52,064 nt of DNA from Chromatiaceae bacterium (GTDB taxonomy: Bacteria > Pseudomonadota > Gammaproteobacteria > Chromatiales > Chromatiaceae), in assembly GCA_013426805.1 (NCBI GenBank), contig JACDZG010000047.1, forward strand, positions 1-52,064, given 5' to 3'. The notes beneath the pieces were generated by a model, which did no database searches, had not been told where the DNA came from, and was given only the letters and a program-made list of their open reading frames with translations. Below, one piece after another: positions 16,292 through 26,496 of this stretch (positions are counted from its first letter, which is position 1; every line of letters starts with the position of its first letter). Both the position numbers and the translations under genes were made by a program.

Positions 16292-16387
16292 TGTGGGAGC
16301 GGCCTCCGGCCGCGATGCGAGGCCGCGTTAACCTGCGGGCCTGCGGCAGTTTGCGAGGTCCCGTCGCGGCCGGAGGCCGCTCCCACA
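16292..16387. repeat. Long inverted repeat between malE and malF
   Basis: Perfect 24-bp arms (16292-16315 and 16364-16387, core GTGGGAGCGGCC) enclose 48 bases. This is a strong hairpin of the dispersed REP type. Lying between malE and malF, it could attenuate transcription or protect malE mRNA so that binding protein exceeds permease, as the REP between E. coli malE and malF does; that role is inference. Confidence 0.85.
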
Positions 16388-16456
16388 GGGTCGCTGCGCG
16401 ACGTCCGGGCATTGGCCGGAACGATGAAGAAGTTCCGCGCCTGACCCCGCGGCCTG

Positions 16457-17644
16457 CTACTTGGCGGTAACGGTCCGCTTGGCCGCGTCGTCGAGTGCCG
16501 CATCGACTGACTGGCGGCCGGCAGCGACATTCTTCAGGGCGCTTTCCAGGTTGGTCCAGTAGTTGATCATTTCCGGGACGCTCGGCATCGGCTCGCCCGC
16601 GGCGGCATTGTCGAAGGTGACTTTGATGCGTTCGTCCGCCGCGAGTTGCTGCTGGAATTCCTTGAGTGCGACGGCTCCTAGGGGCTTATCGTCATTGACC
16701 GACTTGAGACCCGCGGGCGTCAGCAGGTACTCCTCCAGGAAAAGCGTGGCCAAGTCTTTGTTGGGGCTCGCGTTGTTAATCGCGCCGCCGAGCACGCCGA
16801 CAAAGGCGCGGGCCGGCTTGCCGCCGAGGCTGGGCAGCGGGGCGACGCCGTAGTTGACCCCGCTCTTGTTCAGGTTGTCCCAGGACCAGGGGCCGTTGAT
16901 CGTCATGGCCGCTTCGCCCTTGTTGAACTTGGCCTCGGCGACCCCGTAGTCCACGCCGCGCGGCATCTGTCCCTTTTCGATCATCCCGGCCAGGAAGGCC
17001 ACGCCCTGCTTGGAGCCCGCGTTGTTGAGGCCGGTGTCCTTGACGTCATAGCTGCCGTCAGCGCGCTTTTTGAAGGCGTAGCCGCCGCCGGCAGACATCA
17101 GTGGGTAGCTGAAGTAGGGGGTTTCAAAGGCCCAGAGGATGGCGTGCCTTTTGTCCTTTTGGAGTTTGGCGTCCAGCGCTGCCATTTCCTCGAAGGTCTT
17201 GGCCGGGCCGTCCGGCATCAGATCTTTGTTGTAGATCAGCGAGAGGGCCTCGACGGCGATGGGATAGCCGTAGATCTTCCCGTCGATGGTGACGGCATCC
17301 CAGGCGAAGTCGTCGATCTTGGCTTTCATCTCCGCGCTCGGGGTCAGCGGCGCGATCAGTCCGCCCTTGGCCCACTCGCCGTACCGGTCATGCGCCCAGA
17401 ACATGATGTCGGGTCCCTGGGCATTGGATGCCACTTGCTGGAAGCGTTGTTCGACCTTGTCCGGATGGGAGACCTCGACCGGTACCCCGGTGTCCGCCGT
17501 GAAGCGCTTGGCGACCTCATCCAGGCCGTTGTAGCCCTTGTCGCCGTTGATCCAGAGGACGAGCTTGCCCTCTTCGAACGCGCGTGCGTTGCCGGCCAGG
17601 GAAAGCGTTGCGGTGGCGATAACCAGCGCGATGAGTTTCTTCAC
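16457..17644 (-). CDS. malE: Maltose/maltodextrin-binding periplasmic protein MalE
   Basis: 395 residues, the same size as E. coli MalE (396). The GTG at 17644 (AGGA site upstream) gives a classic Sec signal peptide, [21 protein letters not shown], cleaved before [22 protein letters not shown]. Family landmarks follow: [76 protein letters not shown] and a C-terminal [11 protein letters not shown]. It captures maltodextrins in the periplasm and delivers them to MalFGK. It is the first gene of its unit and divergent from lamB. Confidence 0.95.
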   Translation of the reverse strand: MKKLIALVIATATLSLAGNARAFEEGKLVLWINGDKGYNGLDEVAKRFTADTGVPVEVSHPDKVEQRFQQVASNAQGPDIMFWAHDRYGEWAKGGLIAPLTPSAEMKAKIDDFAWDAVTIDGKIYGYPIAVEALSLIYNKDLMPDGPAKTFEEMAALDAKLQKDKRHAILWAFETPYFSYPLMSAGGGYAFKKRADGSYDVKDTGLNNAGSKQGVAFLAGMIEKGQMPRGVDYGVAEAKFNKGEAAMTINGPWSWDNLNKSGVNYGVAPLPSLGGKPARAFVGVLGGAINNASPNKDLATLFLEEYLLTPAGLKSVNDDKPLGAVALKEFQQQLAADERIKVTFDNAAAGEPMPSVPEMINYWTNLESALKNVAAGRQSVDAALDDAAKRTVTAK

Positions 17645-17761
17645 GATCGATGTCCTGCCTATGGCGTAGTTGTTCTTTGCGTTGTCCCGAGGGCGTCGCG
17701 GGGGAGCACCCAAGTCGAAGTTCCGGCCTCGATCAAGATTCCGGCCACGTGGGCTCGCCGG

Positions 17762-17820
17762 GTGCGTAGTCAGGCCATCCTGGCCTGGCACCGTCAGGGC
17801 TGGAAGCCCTGACTACGCAC
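17762..17820. repeat. Inverted repeat upstream of malE
   Basis: Perfect 13-bp arms (17762-17774 GTGCGTAGTCAGG and 17808-17820) enclose a second nested palindrome (GTCAGGGCTggaAGCCCTGAC, about 17793-17813). Its position 120-180 bp before the malE start puts it in the divergent malE/lamB promoter region. It resembles a dispersed element more than a protein-binding operator. Confidence 0.7.
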
Positions 17821-19804
<1,984 letters not shown>

Positions 19805-19912
19805 GGTGTCGACCGTCCCGGCCGGTGGGACGGCGAGCAATCCGTGTTGAGGCGGCAGTGCCGGTCAGGGGCTGCCGCTGGTCATCGTGTCATGCAAGCC
19901 CAGGAACCCCGT

Positions 19913-20944
19913 ATGCCCAGATCACTCACCGTTGCACTCGTTTTCAGCCTGGCGACACTCGCCGGCTGCGCCGGCACGGGCAAGAACTCCTGGTTCGCAC
20001 CCATGGAGTCCCGCTCACCCATGTACACCGCGGTCAGCCCGAGCGCCGCGGCCAGCCAGGAAATTCTGCATGCCGCTGCGGTCTGCTGCGACGCGCTCTC
20101 GGAGCTGCGGTTCGCGCCGCTGGACACCACGACCACCCGGTTCTACGAGATCAATGCCGCCTCTCAGGCCTTTGCGTTCTCGACCGGCAAGAGCCTGCTT
20201 CAGGCCTTCAGCATCCCGGACGATCTGGAGCGCGCCACCCTTACCATTGACGCCGTCGCGGGGGCCACGGTCTTCGTGCCGACCGTGCTCATCCTGGACC
20301 GCGACTTCAACGTGACACGGGCCATCGAGTCCAGGAGTTTCAAGTACACCCCTGCCGGGTTCATGGAGCCGCAGCGGTTGCGCGGTCGGGTGTTTCTCGA
20401 CCGTCGTCCGGGCAGTGAGTTGGCGAGCGAAAAATATCTGGTGATCTTCACCACGGACAAGGACATGCGCGGCTCGACCCGGATGATCAGCGAGGCGCGG
20501 CTGTACGCTCGGGCGCGCGGTTTGGCCGACCCGGGCCTTCCGGATCCCGTGGCCCGCCATGCGGCAACCGGTGTCTTTCGCATGAGTGTCGGCGAACTGG
20601 AAACCGCGGCCCCCGCGGTCAGCCGCGCGTATGTCCAACAACAACGCGGCGCGACGCGCTACGTGGCACCGACCCCGGCGGTGACCACCGCGACACCCAA
20701 GGCGCCCGCGCCCGTTGCGCCGCCCGCCCCTGCGGCGACCCGGAAGGCGACCGCCAAGCCAACCGCGCCGACCAAGGGTCCCCAGCCGATGCTGCCGGAG
20801 ACGCAGCGGATGTATGACGCGATGATTGAAGAATCGGTGTCGGTCGGTGACATGGATCGCGCCTGGCGGCTGGTTCAGGAGGCTGAGCGCGCCGGGTCCA
20901 CCAGTGCCCGGACGACCTTCGTCACCGCGGTCAAGAACAAGTAG
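19913..20944 (+). CDS. malM: MalM-family periplasmic lipoprotein
   Basis: 343 residues. The ATG at 19913 follows AGGAA. A lipobox LAGC puts the acylated Cys at 19. The MalM domain spans about residues 40-240: CCDALSELRFAPL, INAASQAFAFSTGKSLLQAF, FVPTVLILDRDFNVTR and KYLVIFTTDKDMRGSTRM. The C-terminal third is an Ala/Pro/Thr-rich linker (about 245-290) followed by a helical hairpin. E. coli MalM is encoded directly after lamB, as here; its molecular role is unresolved. A terminator-like hairpin follows. Confidence 0.85.
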   Translation: MPRSLTVALVFSLATLAGCAGTGKNSWFAPMESRSPMYTAVSPSAAASQEILHAAAVCCDALSELRFAPLDTTTTRFYEINAASQAFAFSTGKSLLQAFSIPDDLERATLTIDAVAGATVFVPTVLILDRDFNVTRAIESRSFKYTPAGFMEPQRLRGRVFLDRRPGSELASEKYLVIFTTDKDMRGSTRMISEARLYARARGLADPGLPDPVARHAATGVFRMSVGELETAAPAVSRAYVQQQRGATRYVAPTPAVTTATPKAPAPVAPPAPAATRKATAKPTAPTKGPQPMLPETQRMYDAMIEESVSVGDMDRAWRLVQEAERAGSTSARTTFVTAVKNK

Positions 20945-20954
20945 CGGGTTCGCA

Positions 20955-20996
20955 AGCGCGCCGGGTCGACGCGGGGGGCGTCGGCGCGGCGTTTTT
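20955..20996 (+). terminator. Probable rho-independent terminator after malM
   Basis: GC-rich imperfect hairpin (arms around GTCGACGC and GCGTCGGCG, loop GGGG) followed by TTTTT, 11 bp after the malM stop. Confidence 0.6.
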
Positions 20997-21072
20997 CCGA
21001 ACGCGGGCGTCGGCTTTTGCGCTGGTCTTCGGTAGACTTCCGGGACTCGGTTCACCAACCCTGGAGTCACCC

Positions 21073-22587
21073 ATGCACCGCACCAGCGGCATCCTGCTGC
21101 ACCCCACCTCGCTCCCCGGACCCTTCGGTATCGGCGACCTGGGCGCGGCAGCCCACCGTTTCGTCGATTTCCTTGCCGATGCCGGACAAGGTCTGTGGCA
21201 GGTCTTGCCTCTGGGCCCGACCGGGTACCGGGACTCGCCCTACCAATGCACCTCGGCCTTCGCCGGCAACCCCTTGCTGATCAGCCCGGACCTGCTGCTC
21301 GCCGCGGGTTGGCTCGACCCTGCCGACCTCGAACATCCGCCCTTCGGGGCCGGGCCGGTCGACTTCGGTCTGGTCAACGCCTGGAAGTGCGATTTGCTGG
21401 AGCGGGCCTGCCAGGGTTTCCTGGCCCGCGCCGATCAGGGCCAATGGGACGCCTTCGACCGCTTCCAGGCCGAGCATCAGGACTGGCTGCCGGACTATGC
21501 GCTCTATGCCGCTCTCAAGACCGCGCATCGGACCCGGCCCTGGACCGACTGGCCCGAGCCGCTCGCGCATCGTGATCCGGCGGCGCTGCACGCCTGGGCT
21601 GCGGAGTACGCGATCCAGATCGAGCGTCAACGCTTGATCCAGTTCTTCTTTTTCGGCCAGTGGACCGCCTTGCACGACGCTGCACGGGCCCGCGGCATCC
21701 GTCTGGTCGGCGACATGCCGATCTTTGTCGCGCACGATTCGGCCGAGGTATGGGCGCATCGCGACTGGTTCCGACTAGAGCCCAACGGCCAACCCACGGT
21801 GATCGCCGGGGTCCCGCCGGACTACTTCAGCGAGACCGGCCAGCGGTGGGGCAATCCACTGTATGATTGGGACGCCCTGGCCGCGGTCGGTTACAGCTTC
21901 TGGGTGCAGCGTCTGCGCCGTCTGTTGCAGGTCACCGACCTGGTGCGCGTGGACCACTTCCGCGGCTTCGCCGGATTCTGGGAGATTCCCGCGCACGAGG
22001 AGACGGCGGTCAACGGACACTGGGTGACCGGGCCGGGACAGGACTTGTTCGACGCCTTGCGCGCGGCGCTGGGGTCAAATCTGGCGCTGATCGCCGAGGA
22101 CCTGGGCGTCATCACCCCGGACGTGGAGGCGCTGCGCGACGGACTCGAACTGCCGGGGATGGCCATTCTCCAGTTCGCCTTCGATGATCCCTGTGAGCAT
22201 TTCGGGCACTGCGCCTTCCTGCCCCACAACCATCAGCGGCGTCTGGTGGTCTACACCGGCAGTCATGACAACAACACCATTGCCGGTTGGTGGGCGGAGC
22301 AGGACGCCGATACCCGTGCCCTGGTGTGCCGCTACCTGAACACCCATGGTGAGAACATCCACTGGGCCTTCATCCGCGCGGCACTGTCCTCAGTCGCCGC
22401 GCTTGCCGTCTTCCCCATGCAGGATGTCCTCGGTTCCGGGGCCGAGGCGACCATGAACCGCCCCGGAACGGCGGACGGCAACTGGACCTGGCGGATGTGT
22501 GATGACGACATGGACCCGGACAGCGCCGAGCGGCTGCGGGATCTGAGTCATCTGTTCGGCCGGTCAGGTCATGTACCGCCGACCTGA
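21073..22587 (+). CDS. malQ: 4-alpha-glucanotransferase (amylomaltase) MalQ
   Basis: 504 residues, GH77 family of the short bacterial type. It opens with the family motif SGILLHPTSLPGPFGIGDLG and LPLGPTGYRDSPYQCTSAFAGNP. Catalytic residues are visible: nucleophile Asp294 in VDHFRGF, acid/base Glu342 in IAEDLG and transition-state Asp399 in GSHDNNT. It disproportionates maltodextrins in the cytosol, releasing glucose and longer chains, and completes the uptake route encoded by the adjacent mal genes. It has its own spacing (128 bp) and an upstream terminator, so it may be separately transcribed. The same enzyme can also serve glycogen metabolism. Confidence 0.95.
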   Translation: MHRTSGILLHPTSLPGPFGIGDLGAAAHRFVDFLADAGQGLWQVLPLGPTGYRDSPYQCTSAFAGNPLLISPDLLLAAGWLDPADLEHPPFGAGPVDFGLVNAWKCDLLERACQGFLARADQGQWDAFDRFQAEHQDWLPDYALYAALKTAHRTRPWTDWPEPLAHRDPAALHAWAAEYAIQIERQRLIQFFFFGQWTALHDAARARGIRLVGDMPIFVAHDSAEVWAHRDWFRLEPNGQPTVIAGVPPDYFSETGQRWGNPLYDWDALAAVGYSFWVQRLRRLLQVTDLVRVDHFRGFAGFWEIPAHEETAVNGHWVTGPGQDLFDALRAALGSNLALIAEDLGVITPDVEALRDGLELPGMAILQFAFDDPCEHFGHCAFLPHNHQRRLVVYTGSHDNNTIAGWWAEQDADTRALVCRYLNTHGENIHWAFIRAALSSVAALAVFPMQDVLGSGAEATMNRPGTADGNWTWRMCDDDMDPDSAERLRDLSHLFGRSGHVPPT

Positions 22588-22673
22588 TCACAACGCCTGC
22601 TCACCCCAAGGCACCAGGATCGCCACGCGGTATGATGCGCGATCCATTCTCCAATCAAGGCTCCTCAGTGCCC

Positions 22674-23237
22674 ATGAAAGTCAGTGAAATCAAGAAAGGA
22701 ATCGTTATCGACGTAGACGGCGCAAACGTCTACGTGAACGAGGTTCAGGTGCAAACCGCCTCCTCGCGCAGCGGCAACACGCTCTACAAGCTGCGCGGCC
22801 GCAATGTCGTGACCCGCCAGAAATTCCAGGGGAGCTTCAAGGGCGACGAGGTGGTCCAGACGGTCGATTTCGAGCGGCGGCCGATGCAGTACCTGTTCGA
22901 GGACAGCGACGGCTGCACCTTCATGGATCGCGATACCTACGAACAGCACAGCTTCGATCTGGAGGCCCTGGAGCAGGAACGGCCCTATCTCACCGAGGGC
23001 CTGGAAGGGATCTTCGGTCTGCTGGTCGACGGCGTCGCCGTGGGGATCGAACTGCCGGCCACCGTCGTCCTGGAAGTGATGGACTGCGCTCCGGCCATGA
23101 AGGGCGCGTCCGCCTCCGCCCGCAACAAACCCGCCACCCTGAGCACGGGTCTGGTTGTCCAGGTGCCCGAGTACATCGTCACCGGTGAGATGATCAAGGT
23201 GAACACCATCAGCGGGGACTTCATGTCACGCGCCTGA
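22674..23237 (+). CDS. Elongation factor P-like protein (YeiP type)
   Basis: 187 residues with the three EF-P beta-barrel domains: KOW-like N domain (SEIKKGIVIDVDG), the tip loop SSRSGNTLYKLRGR, and OB domains II/III (GIFGLLVDGVAVGIELPATVVLEV and STGLVVQVPEYIVTGEMIKVNTISGDFMSRA). The tip loop has the YeiP-like SxRSGxTLYK sequence, so this is the EF-P paralogue and not EF-P itself. It binds the ribosome near the P site. The ATG at 22674 is chosen by family alignment; an in-frame GTG at 22668 has slightly better spacing to AAGG. Confidence 0.88.
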   Translation: MKVSEIKKGIVIDVDGANVYVNEVQVQTASSRSGNTLYKLRGRNVVTRQKFQGSFKGDEVVQTVDFERRPMQYLFEDSDGCTFMDRDTYEQHSFDLEALEQERPYLTEGLEGIFGLLVDGVAVGIELPATVVLEVMDCAPAMKGASASARNKPATLSTGLVVQVPEYIVTGEMIKVNTISGDFMSRA

Positions 23238-23238
23238 G

Positions 23239-23505
23239 ATGAAGCCCGACACCCGCACCGCCATGCGTCAACTGCTGGCCCAGGTGCGGGCGGCCATCCC
23301 GTTCGACGCGCCCGCGGCCCAGGTGTGCACCGGAACCTGCGACGGATGTTCGATGAAGCTCCTGGAGTTTCTGGCAACCGAGCTGCAGGCGTGGGAGTGT
23401 CGTCTGGACGCCGGGGAACAGCCGACGCTTGGCGATCTGTCCCGCCTGGCCCGGACCAGTCGCAAGGTTTATGCGGTGTTGGAGCGCAATGGTCTGGTAG
23501 CTTGA
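23239..23505 (+). CDS. Small conserved protein with CxxxCxxC motif
   Basis: 88 residues. It starts one base after the EF-P-like stop codon, so the pair is translationally coupled. The central CTGTCDGCSMKLLEFL has three closely spaced cysteines (C-x3-C-x2-C) plus a fourth Cys 14 residues later, suggesting metal binding. No known domain is recognised. Its tight link with the EF-P-like gene hints at a translation-related role, which is inference. Confidence 0.7.
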   Translation: MKPDTRTAMRQLLAQVRAAIPFDAPAAQVCTGTCDGCSMKLLEFLATELQAWECRLDAGEQPTLGDLSRLARTSRKVYAVLERNGLVA

Positions 23506-23544
23506 GAAAATATAGTCAGATAAACAACTTGTCTGGATGTGCTC

Positions 23545-23792
23545 ATGCAAACACTAAGCGTGGCGGCAGCGAAGGCCGCTTGTCTGCCGTGCTGGCCCAA
23601 GTTGAAGCGGGCGAAGAAATCGTCATCACACGGCGCGGTGTGGCGATAGCGCGCATTGTGGCGGAACCCGCTGCCAGGTTACCGCAATTCGATATGGCCG
23701 AGCTGTTCGCCTTCGTCGATGGGCAACCCATGCATGTCGGCGCGGATGCCGATCAACTTGTCGGTGAAATGCGGAGCGGCGCGCGTGTCTGA
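23545..23792 (+). pseudogene. Phd/YefM-type antitoxin with frameshift
   Basis: An ATG at 23545 opens MQTLSVAAAKA, the classic Phd/YefM start, but the frame then breaks. The continuation RLSAVLAQVEAGEEIVITRRGVAIARIVAE and an acidic toxin-binding tail are in another frame, ending at a stop at 23790-23792. Loss of one base near 23575 (aaggccgcttg) explains the shift. Without correction the product is dead. Confidence 0.8.
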
Positions 23793-23931
23793 TGCGTCGC
23801 TATTGTGGTGAATGTCGAATCAGTGGATTTCGATGTCGCCGCGGGAATATTCGATCACAGTGCGGTTGCCCTGCGGGCTGGCGATGCATTGCATCTAGCC
23901 GTATGCACACGCTTAGGGGCCATGATCGCGG
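23792..23931 (+). pseudogene. VapC-type PIN toxin remnant
   Basis: The start codon overlaps the antitoxin stop (TGATG), as in an intact phd-vapC pair. After a few codons the N-terminal two thirds of the PIN domain are missing, and only a C-terminal piece remains (VALRAGDALHLAVCTRLGA, the family's last acidic motif and helix) in another frame. It runs into the composite repeat at 23917, which removed the end. Confidence 0.7.
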
Positions 23932-24084
23932 TTCCGGCCAAAGCGGCCACTCGGATTTATCCACAGATGTCCACAGATGAAGAAAAACATCTGTGTTTAC
24001 ATGTATTCATCTGTGAATATCTGTGGACCAGATTTCCGTCACAGGGTCTCGGCGGAAGGTCTGCCGGAACGATGATCAAGGCCC
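23917..24084. repeat. Composite palindromic element, ATGATCAAGGCC family
   Basis: Outer arms: ATGATCGCGGTTCCGGCC (23922-23939) and CCGGAACGATGATCAAGGCC (24064-24083). Inside lies an independent hairpin made of repeated ATCCACAGATG/CATCTGTG words (about 23958-24029). The element is non-coding and sits between two truncated genes. Confidence 0.7.
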
Positions 24085-24249
24085 ATGTTGAGCCCGTTGA
24101 GCCGCTTGCTCAAATATTTAAACTGTACCCCAAAATTGGCGAAGATCACCGCGGGAGAAATCAATGATGTATTTTACAGAATGGCAGGCGAAACCCCTCA
24201 GGCTTTATTTGAGCCTAGCCTTTTTAAATTTGACTCTTTAATTCGGTGA
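24085..24249 (+). pseudogene. C-terminal fragment of an unidentified protein
   Basis: An open frame of 54 codons begins exactly at the edge of the repeat element. From about 24112 it reads like genuine protein (KLAKITAGEINDVFYRMAGETPQ, then FEPSLFKFDSLIR, stop at 24247). The family is not recognised. It is followed 3 bp later by the start of the PLD-like fragment, as in an operon. It is notably AT-richer than the surroundings. Confidence 0.5.
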
Positions 24250-24252
24250 AAA

Positions 24253-24396
24253 ATGAAGATAGTCGCTGATCGCGAAATCCAACGAGCCATAAAAAACGTC
24301 AAACCGTATCGCATTGCCGTTGCTTATGTCGGTATCGACTGTCTGCACTCGAAAATTTACCTTGGCAAAAAATTGGCTATCATTGCAGGGCCTTGA
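24253..24396 (+). pseudogene. PLD-like (HKD) nuclease fragment
   Basis: 47 codons: MKIVADREIQRAIKNVKPYR, then IAVAYVGIDCLHSKIYLGKKLAIIAG. The order of a 'RIAVAYVG' strand and an HSKIYL (HxK) motif followed by 'AIIAG' is that of phospholipase D-like proteins, here with the stretch between compressed. The gene stops where the next composite repeat (24386) begins, so it is truncated just before the conserved GSSN segment. Confidence 0.55.
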
Positions 24397-24524
24397 TCAT
24401 GGCTTCGGCCACGCGGCATCGTAGGGTGGACAAGCGCAACGCAGTCCACCAGCGGCAGCGCGGGATTCGGTGGACTGCTCTGTCGCTTGTCCACCGTACG
24501 GCCGGCGCGATGATCAAGGCCCTG
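24386..24524. repeat. 139-bp composite palindromic element with 15-bp terminal inverted repeats
   Basis: Perfect terminal inverted repeats CAGGGCCTTGATCAT (24386-24400) and ATGATCAAGGCCCTG (24510-24524). Inside is a second inverted repeat built of GTAGGGTGGACAAGCG (24421-24436) and CGCTTGTCCACC (24484-24495), with GCAGTCCACC facing GGTGGACTGC. It looks like a small non-autonomous mobile element (MITE-like). Confidence 0.8.
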
Positions 24525-24725
24525 GCAATTCAGCGGAAGGATAAGATTTCCGCACCTCCTCCATTCGATATACTACCCGACGATATCGTCGCGTTCCGGC
24601 GAACACTCGAATCGGGAGATTTCCCTGAATTTCTTCAGAACGATGATGAGACGTGGAAAGTTTCCGGTACCTTTTCACGGTTTTCCGATTTTATAGTAGC
24701 ATGGCAAGATGAGTGTCTTCGTTAG
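24525..24725 (+). pseudogene. Unidentified gene fragment after the repeat
   Basis: An open frame continues from the repeat edge: IQRKDKISAPPPFDILPDDIVAFRR, then DFPEFLQNDDETWKVSGTF and DFIVAWQDECLR, stop at 24723. The composition looks like a real protein end, but no start or family is seen. It may be the tail of a gene interrupted by the element. 24726-24807 shows nothing further. Confidence 0.4.
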
Positions 24726-24807
24726 CGAAGAATCAAACACTTTACGCGGCTTGGCATTCGGAGTGCGCGATGAATATTGAGCTGCGTCACGGCGTAAAAA
24801 CGTGACA

Positions 24808-25326
24808 ATGAGCAAACGCATCGTCATCATCGCCGGCCCGAACGGCGCGGGAAAAACCACCTTCGCCCGCGAGTTCCTGCCCAACGAGGCCGACTGTCCG
24901 ATTTTCGTCAACGCTGACCTGATCGCAGCGGGGCTGTCGCCTTTCGCGCCCGAGCTCGCCGCGATCAAGGCGGGACGTCTGATGTTGGAGGCAATCTCCG
25001 ACCATGTGCGCAAGGGCGAGAGCTTCGCCTTCGAGACGACGCTGGCCGGTCTTGGCTACGCTCGAACCATCCCGAAATGGCGAGTACAGGGCTTTGTGGT
25101 CAAGCTGATCTTCCTGTCCTTGCCAGACCCGGAGACGGCTTTGGCTCGCGTTGCGGAGCGGGTAGCTCAGGGTGGGCACGCTGTCCCGGAGGCAACGATC
25201 CGCCGTCGCTTTGCTGCGGGCTTGAGGAATTTTTCCCATCCCTATAGAGATCTGGTGGATATGTGGCAACTTTACGACAATGCCGGCGAGCCCCCTACCC
25301 TGATTGCCGAAGGAGGTAACCCATGA
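24808..25326 (+). CDS. Zeta toxin-like P-loop kinase
   Basis: 172 residues. Walker A is AGPNGAGKTT (Lys16); NADLIAAGLSP supplies the catalytic Asp37 of Zeta-type kinases; GESFAFETTLAG is the substrate-site strand; DPETALARVAERVAQGGHAVPEATIRRRF is the arginine-rich lid. Zeta toxins phosphorylate UDP-N-acetylglucosamine; chromosomal relatives of this shorter type may have other substrates. A downstream small gene overlaps its stop by four bases. Confidence 0.85.
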   Translation: MSKRIVIIAGPNGAGKTTFAREFLPNEADCPIFVNADLIAAGLSPFAPELAAIKAGRLMLEAISDHVRKGESFAFETTLAGLGYARTIPKWRVQGFVVKLIFLSLPDPETALARVAERVAQGGHAVPEATIRRRFAAGLRNFSHPYRDLVDMWQLYDNAGEPPTLIAEGGNP

Positions 25327-25556
25327 AAACCCCGGTCTCCCGACTCAATGACCCCGACATGCAGGCCGCCCCGGCGGCTTTGATGCGGGCCGCCGAGAGG
25401 GCGCGTCGTCTCGCGGAGCAAACCGGAACGCGGTTCGTGGTCCGCGCGCCTGCCACCCTATTCAACGAAACGCTTGACCCTACCGGTGGAATCCAACCTG
25501 ACAGTGACGGGAGTTCGCAATTGACGCCGAGTGAATCAAGTCAAGACCCCGCGTGA
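25323..25556 (+). CDS. Small partner protein of the Zeta-like kinase
   Basis: 77 residues, ATGA overlap with the kinase gene. The N-terminal half is a helix-rich segment (DPDMQAAPAALMRAAERARRLAEQTGTRFVV) typical of the small gene that follows zeta-like kinases and is the presumed antitoxin. The Ser/Gln/Asp-rich last 30 residues do not look conserved, and the frame ends as a half copy of the ATGATCAAGGCC repeat starts at 25554. 25557-25762 holds no gene. Confidence 0.65.
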   Translation: MKTPVSRLNDPDMQAAPAALMRAAERARRLAEQTGTRFVVRAPATLFNETLDPTGGIQPDSDGSSQLTPSESSQDPA

Positions 25557-25762
25557 TCAAGGCCTCAGAGATGCTTTTCTTCATCTGTGAAAATCTGTGT
25601 CACTGTGGAAAAATCCGAATGGGCGCTTTGGCCGGCACGGCGATTAATGCTGCCGCGGAGATCGCGCTGCAACTCCGCTAAGCGACGCTGTGGAGACCAG
25701 CCGAGGAACCGAACACCCTCACCGCAGTTTGATCCGTATTCGCCGGTGCCCGAAAGCGATCC

Positions 25763-26278
25763 TCATGGCAAATAGGGAATCAGCCCACGTTGAAAGGCTT
25801 CCTCTTGCACCGCGCGGGGAGCGTGCCGGGCGTCTACGATAAAACCGTTCACCTTGATCAGCCAAGCCACGGGGTTACCCGCGAGTCGGCTCGGCAGGGT
25901 CCACTGGGGATCGGCCTGCCCCGAGTTCAGCAAGTTCAGGATCGCCGTCGATTTCGCCGAGCCGGTGCTCGCGCTCAGACCGAAATGTGAGCACAACTCA
26001 TCCGCCCGCATGTACGGTGTCTGACTGCTGTCGAACAGGAAGTTGACCCGACCCATCGCGTAAACGATCCCGCAGGCCCAAGTTTTGGGTTTGCCCGTGA
26101 CCAGCGGGGAGGGGCGTTTGCGGCACAGCTTCGCCGTCAGGCGCCGGCAGAGACTCCCATACTCCGCGGTCAAGTGCTGTCGGCAGAATGGGTCAGTGAA
26201 CGCGACGATCTCATCATAGCGACCCTGGAGTGCCGTTGGCACCCGCTCCGATCCATCACCCGCCCCGTCGTTTGTCAT
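25763..26278 (-). CDS. DUF6398 domain protein
   Basis: 171 residues. The region YDEIVAFTDPFCRQHLTAEYGSLCRRLTAKLCRKRPSPL, then TWACGIVYAMGRVNFLFD, matches the DUF6398 family (helical, unknown function, scattered in bacteria). The middle contains a helix-turn-helix-like stretch (MRADELCSHFGLSASTGSAKSTAILNLL). An AAGGT site precedes the ATG at 26278. It shares an upstream region with the divergent Phd-type antitoxin gene. Confidence 0.7.
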   Translation of the reverse strand: MTNDGAGDGSERVPTALQGRYDEIVAFTDPFCRQHLTAEYGSLCRRLTAKLCRKRPSPLVTGKPKTWACGIVYAMGRVNFLFDSSQTPYMRADELCSHFGLSASTGSAKSTAILNLLNSGQADPQWTLPSRLAGNPVAWLIKVNGFIVDARHAPRAVQEEAFQRGLIPYLP

Positions 26279-26438
26279 GTCTGCTTACCTTGGTGTGCTG
26301 GTCTTGGACGCTGTCAGTTTCGGCAGTCTATGCGGAAATCCGGTCTTTTGGTATTTGATCCCCGGCCGTCGCGCCAGGATCTTGCAACAAGCACTTGGGG
26401 ATCACCCCCCGTCCGCCGAGGTTCGCCGCTCGAATGAG

Positions 26439-26467
26439 GTCACATTTTTCGCTGTATGTCATATAGT
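26439..26467 (+). promoter_or_regulatory. Candidate promoter/operator of the second phd-vapC
   Basis: A TATAGT -10-like box (26462-26467) overlaps an inverted repeat GTCACA (26439-26444)/TGTGAC (from 26467), 30-58 bases upstream of the antitoxin start. Antitoxins of this class repress their own promoters, so an operator here is plausible. Confidence 0.35.
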
Positions 26468-26496
26468 GTGACTACGCTGCATCTTAAGGCTCCACC

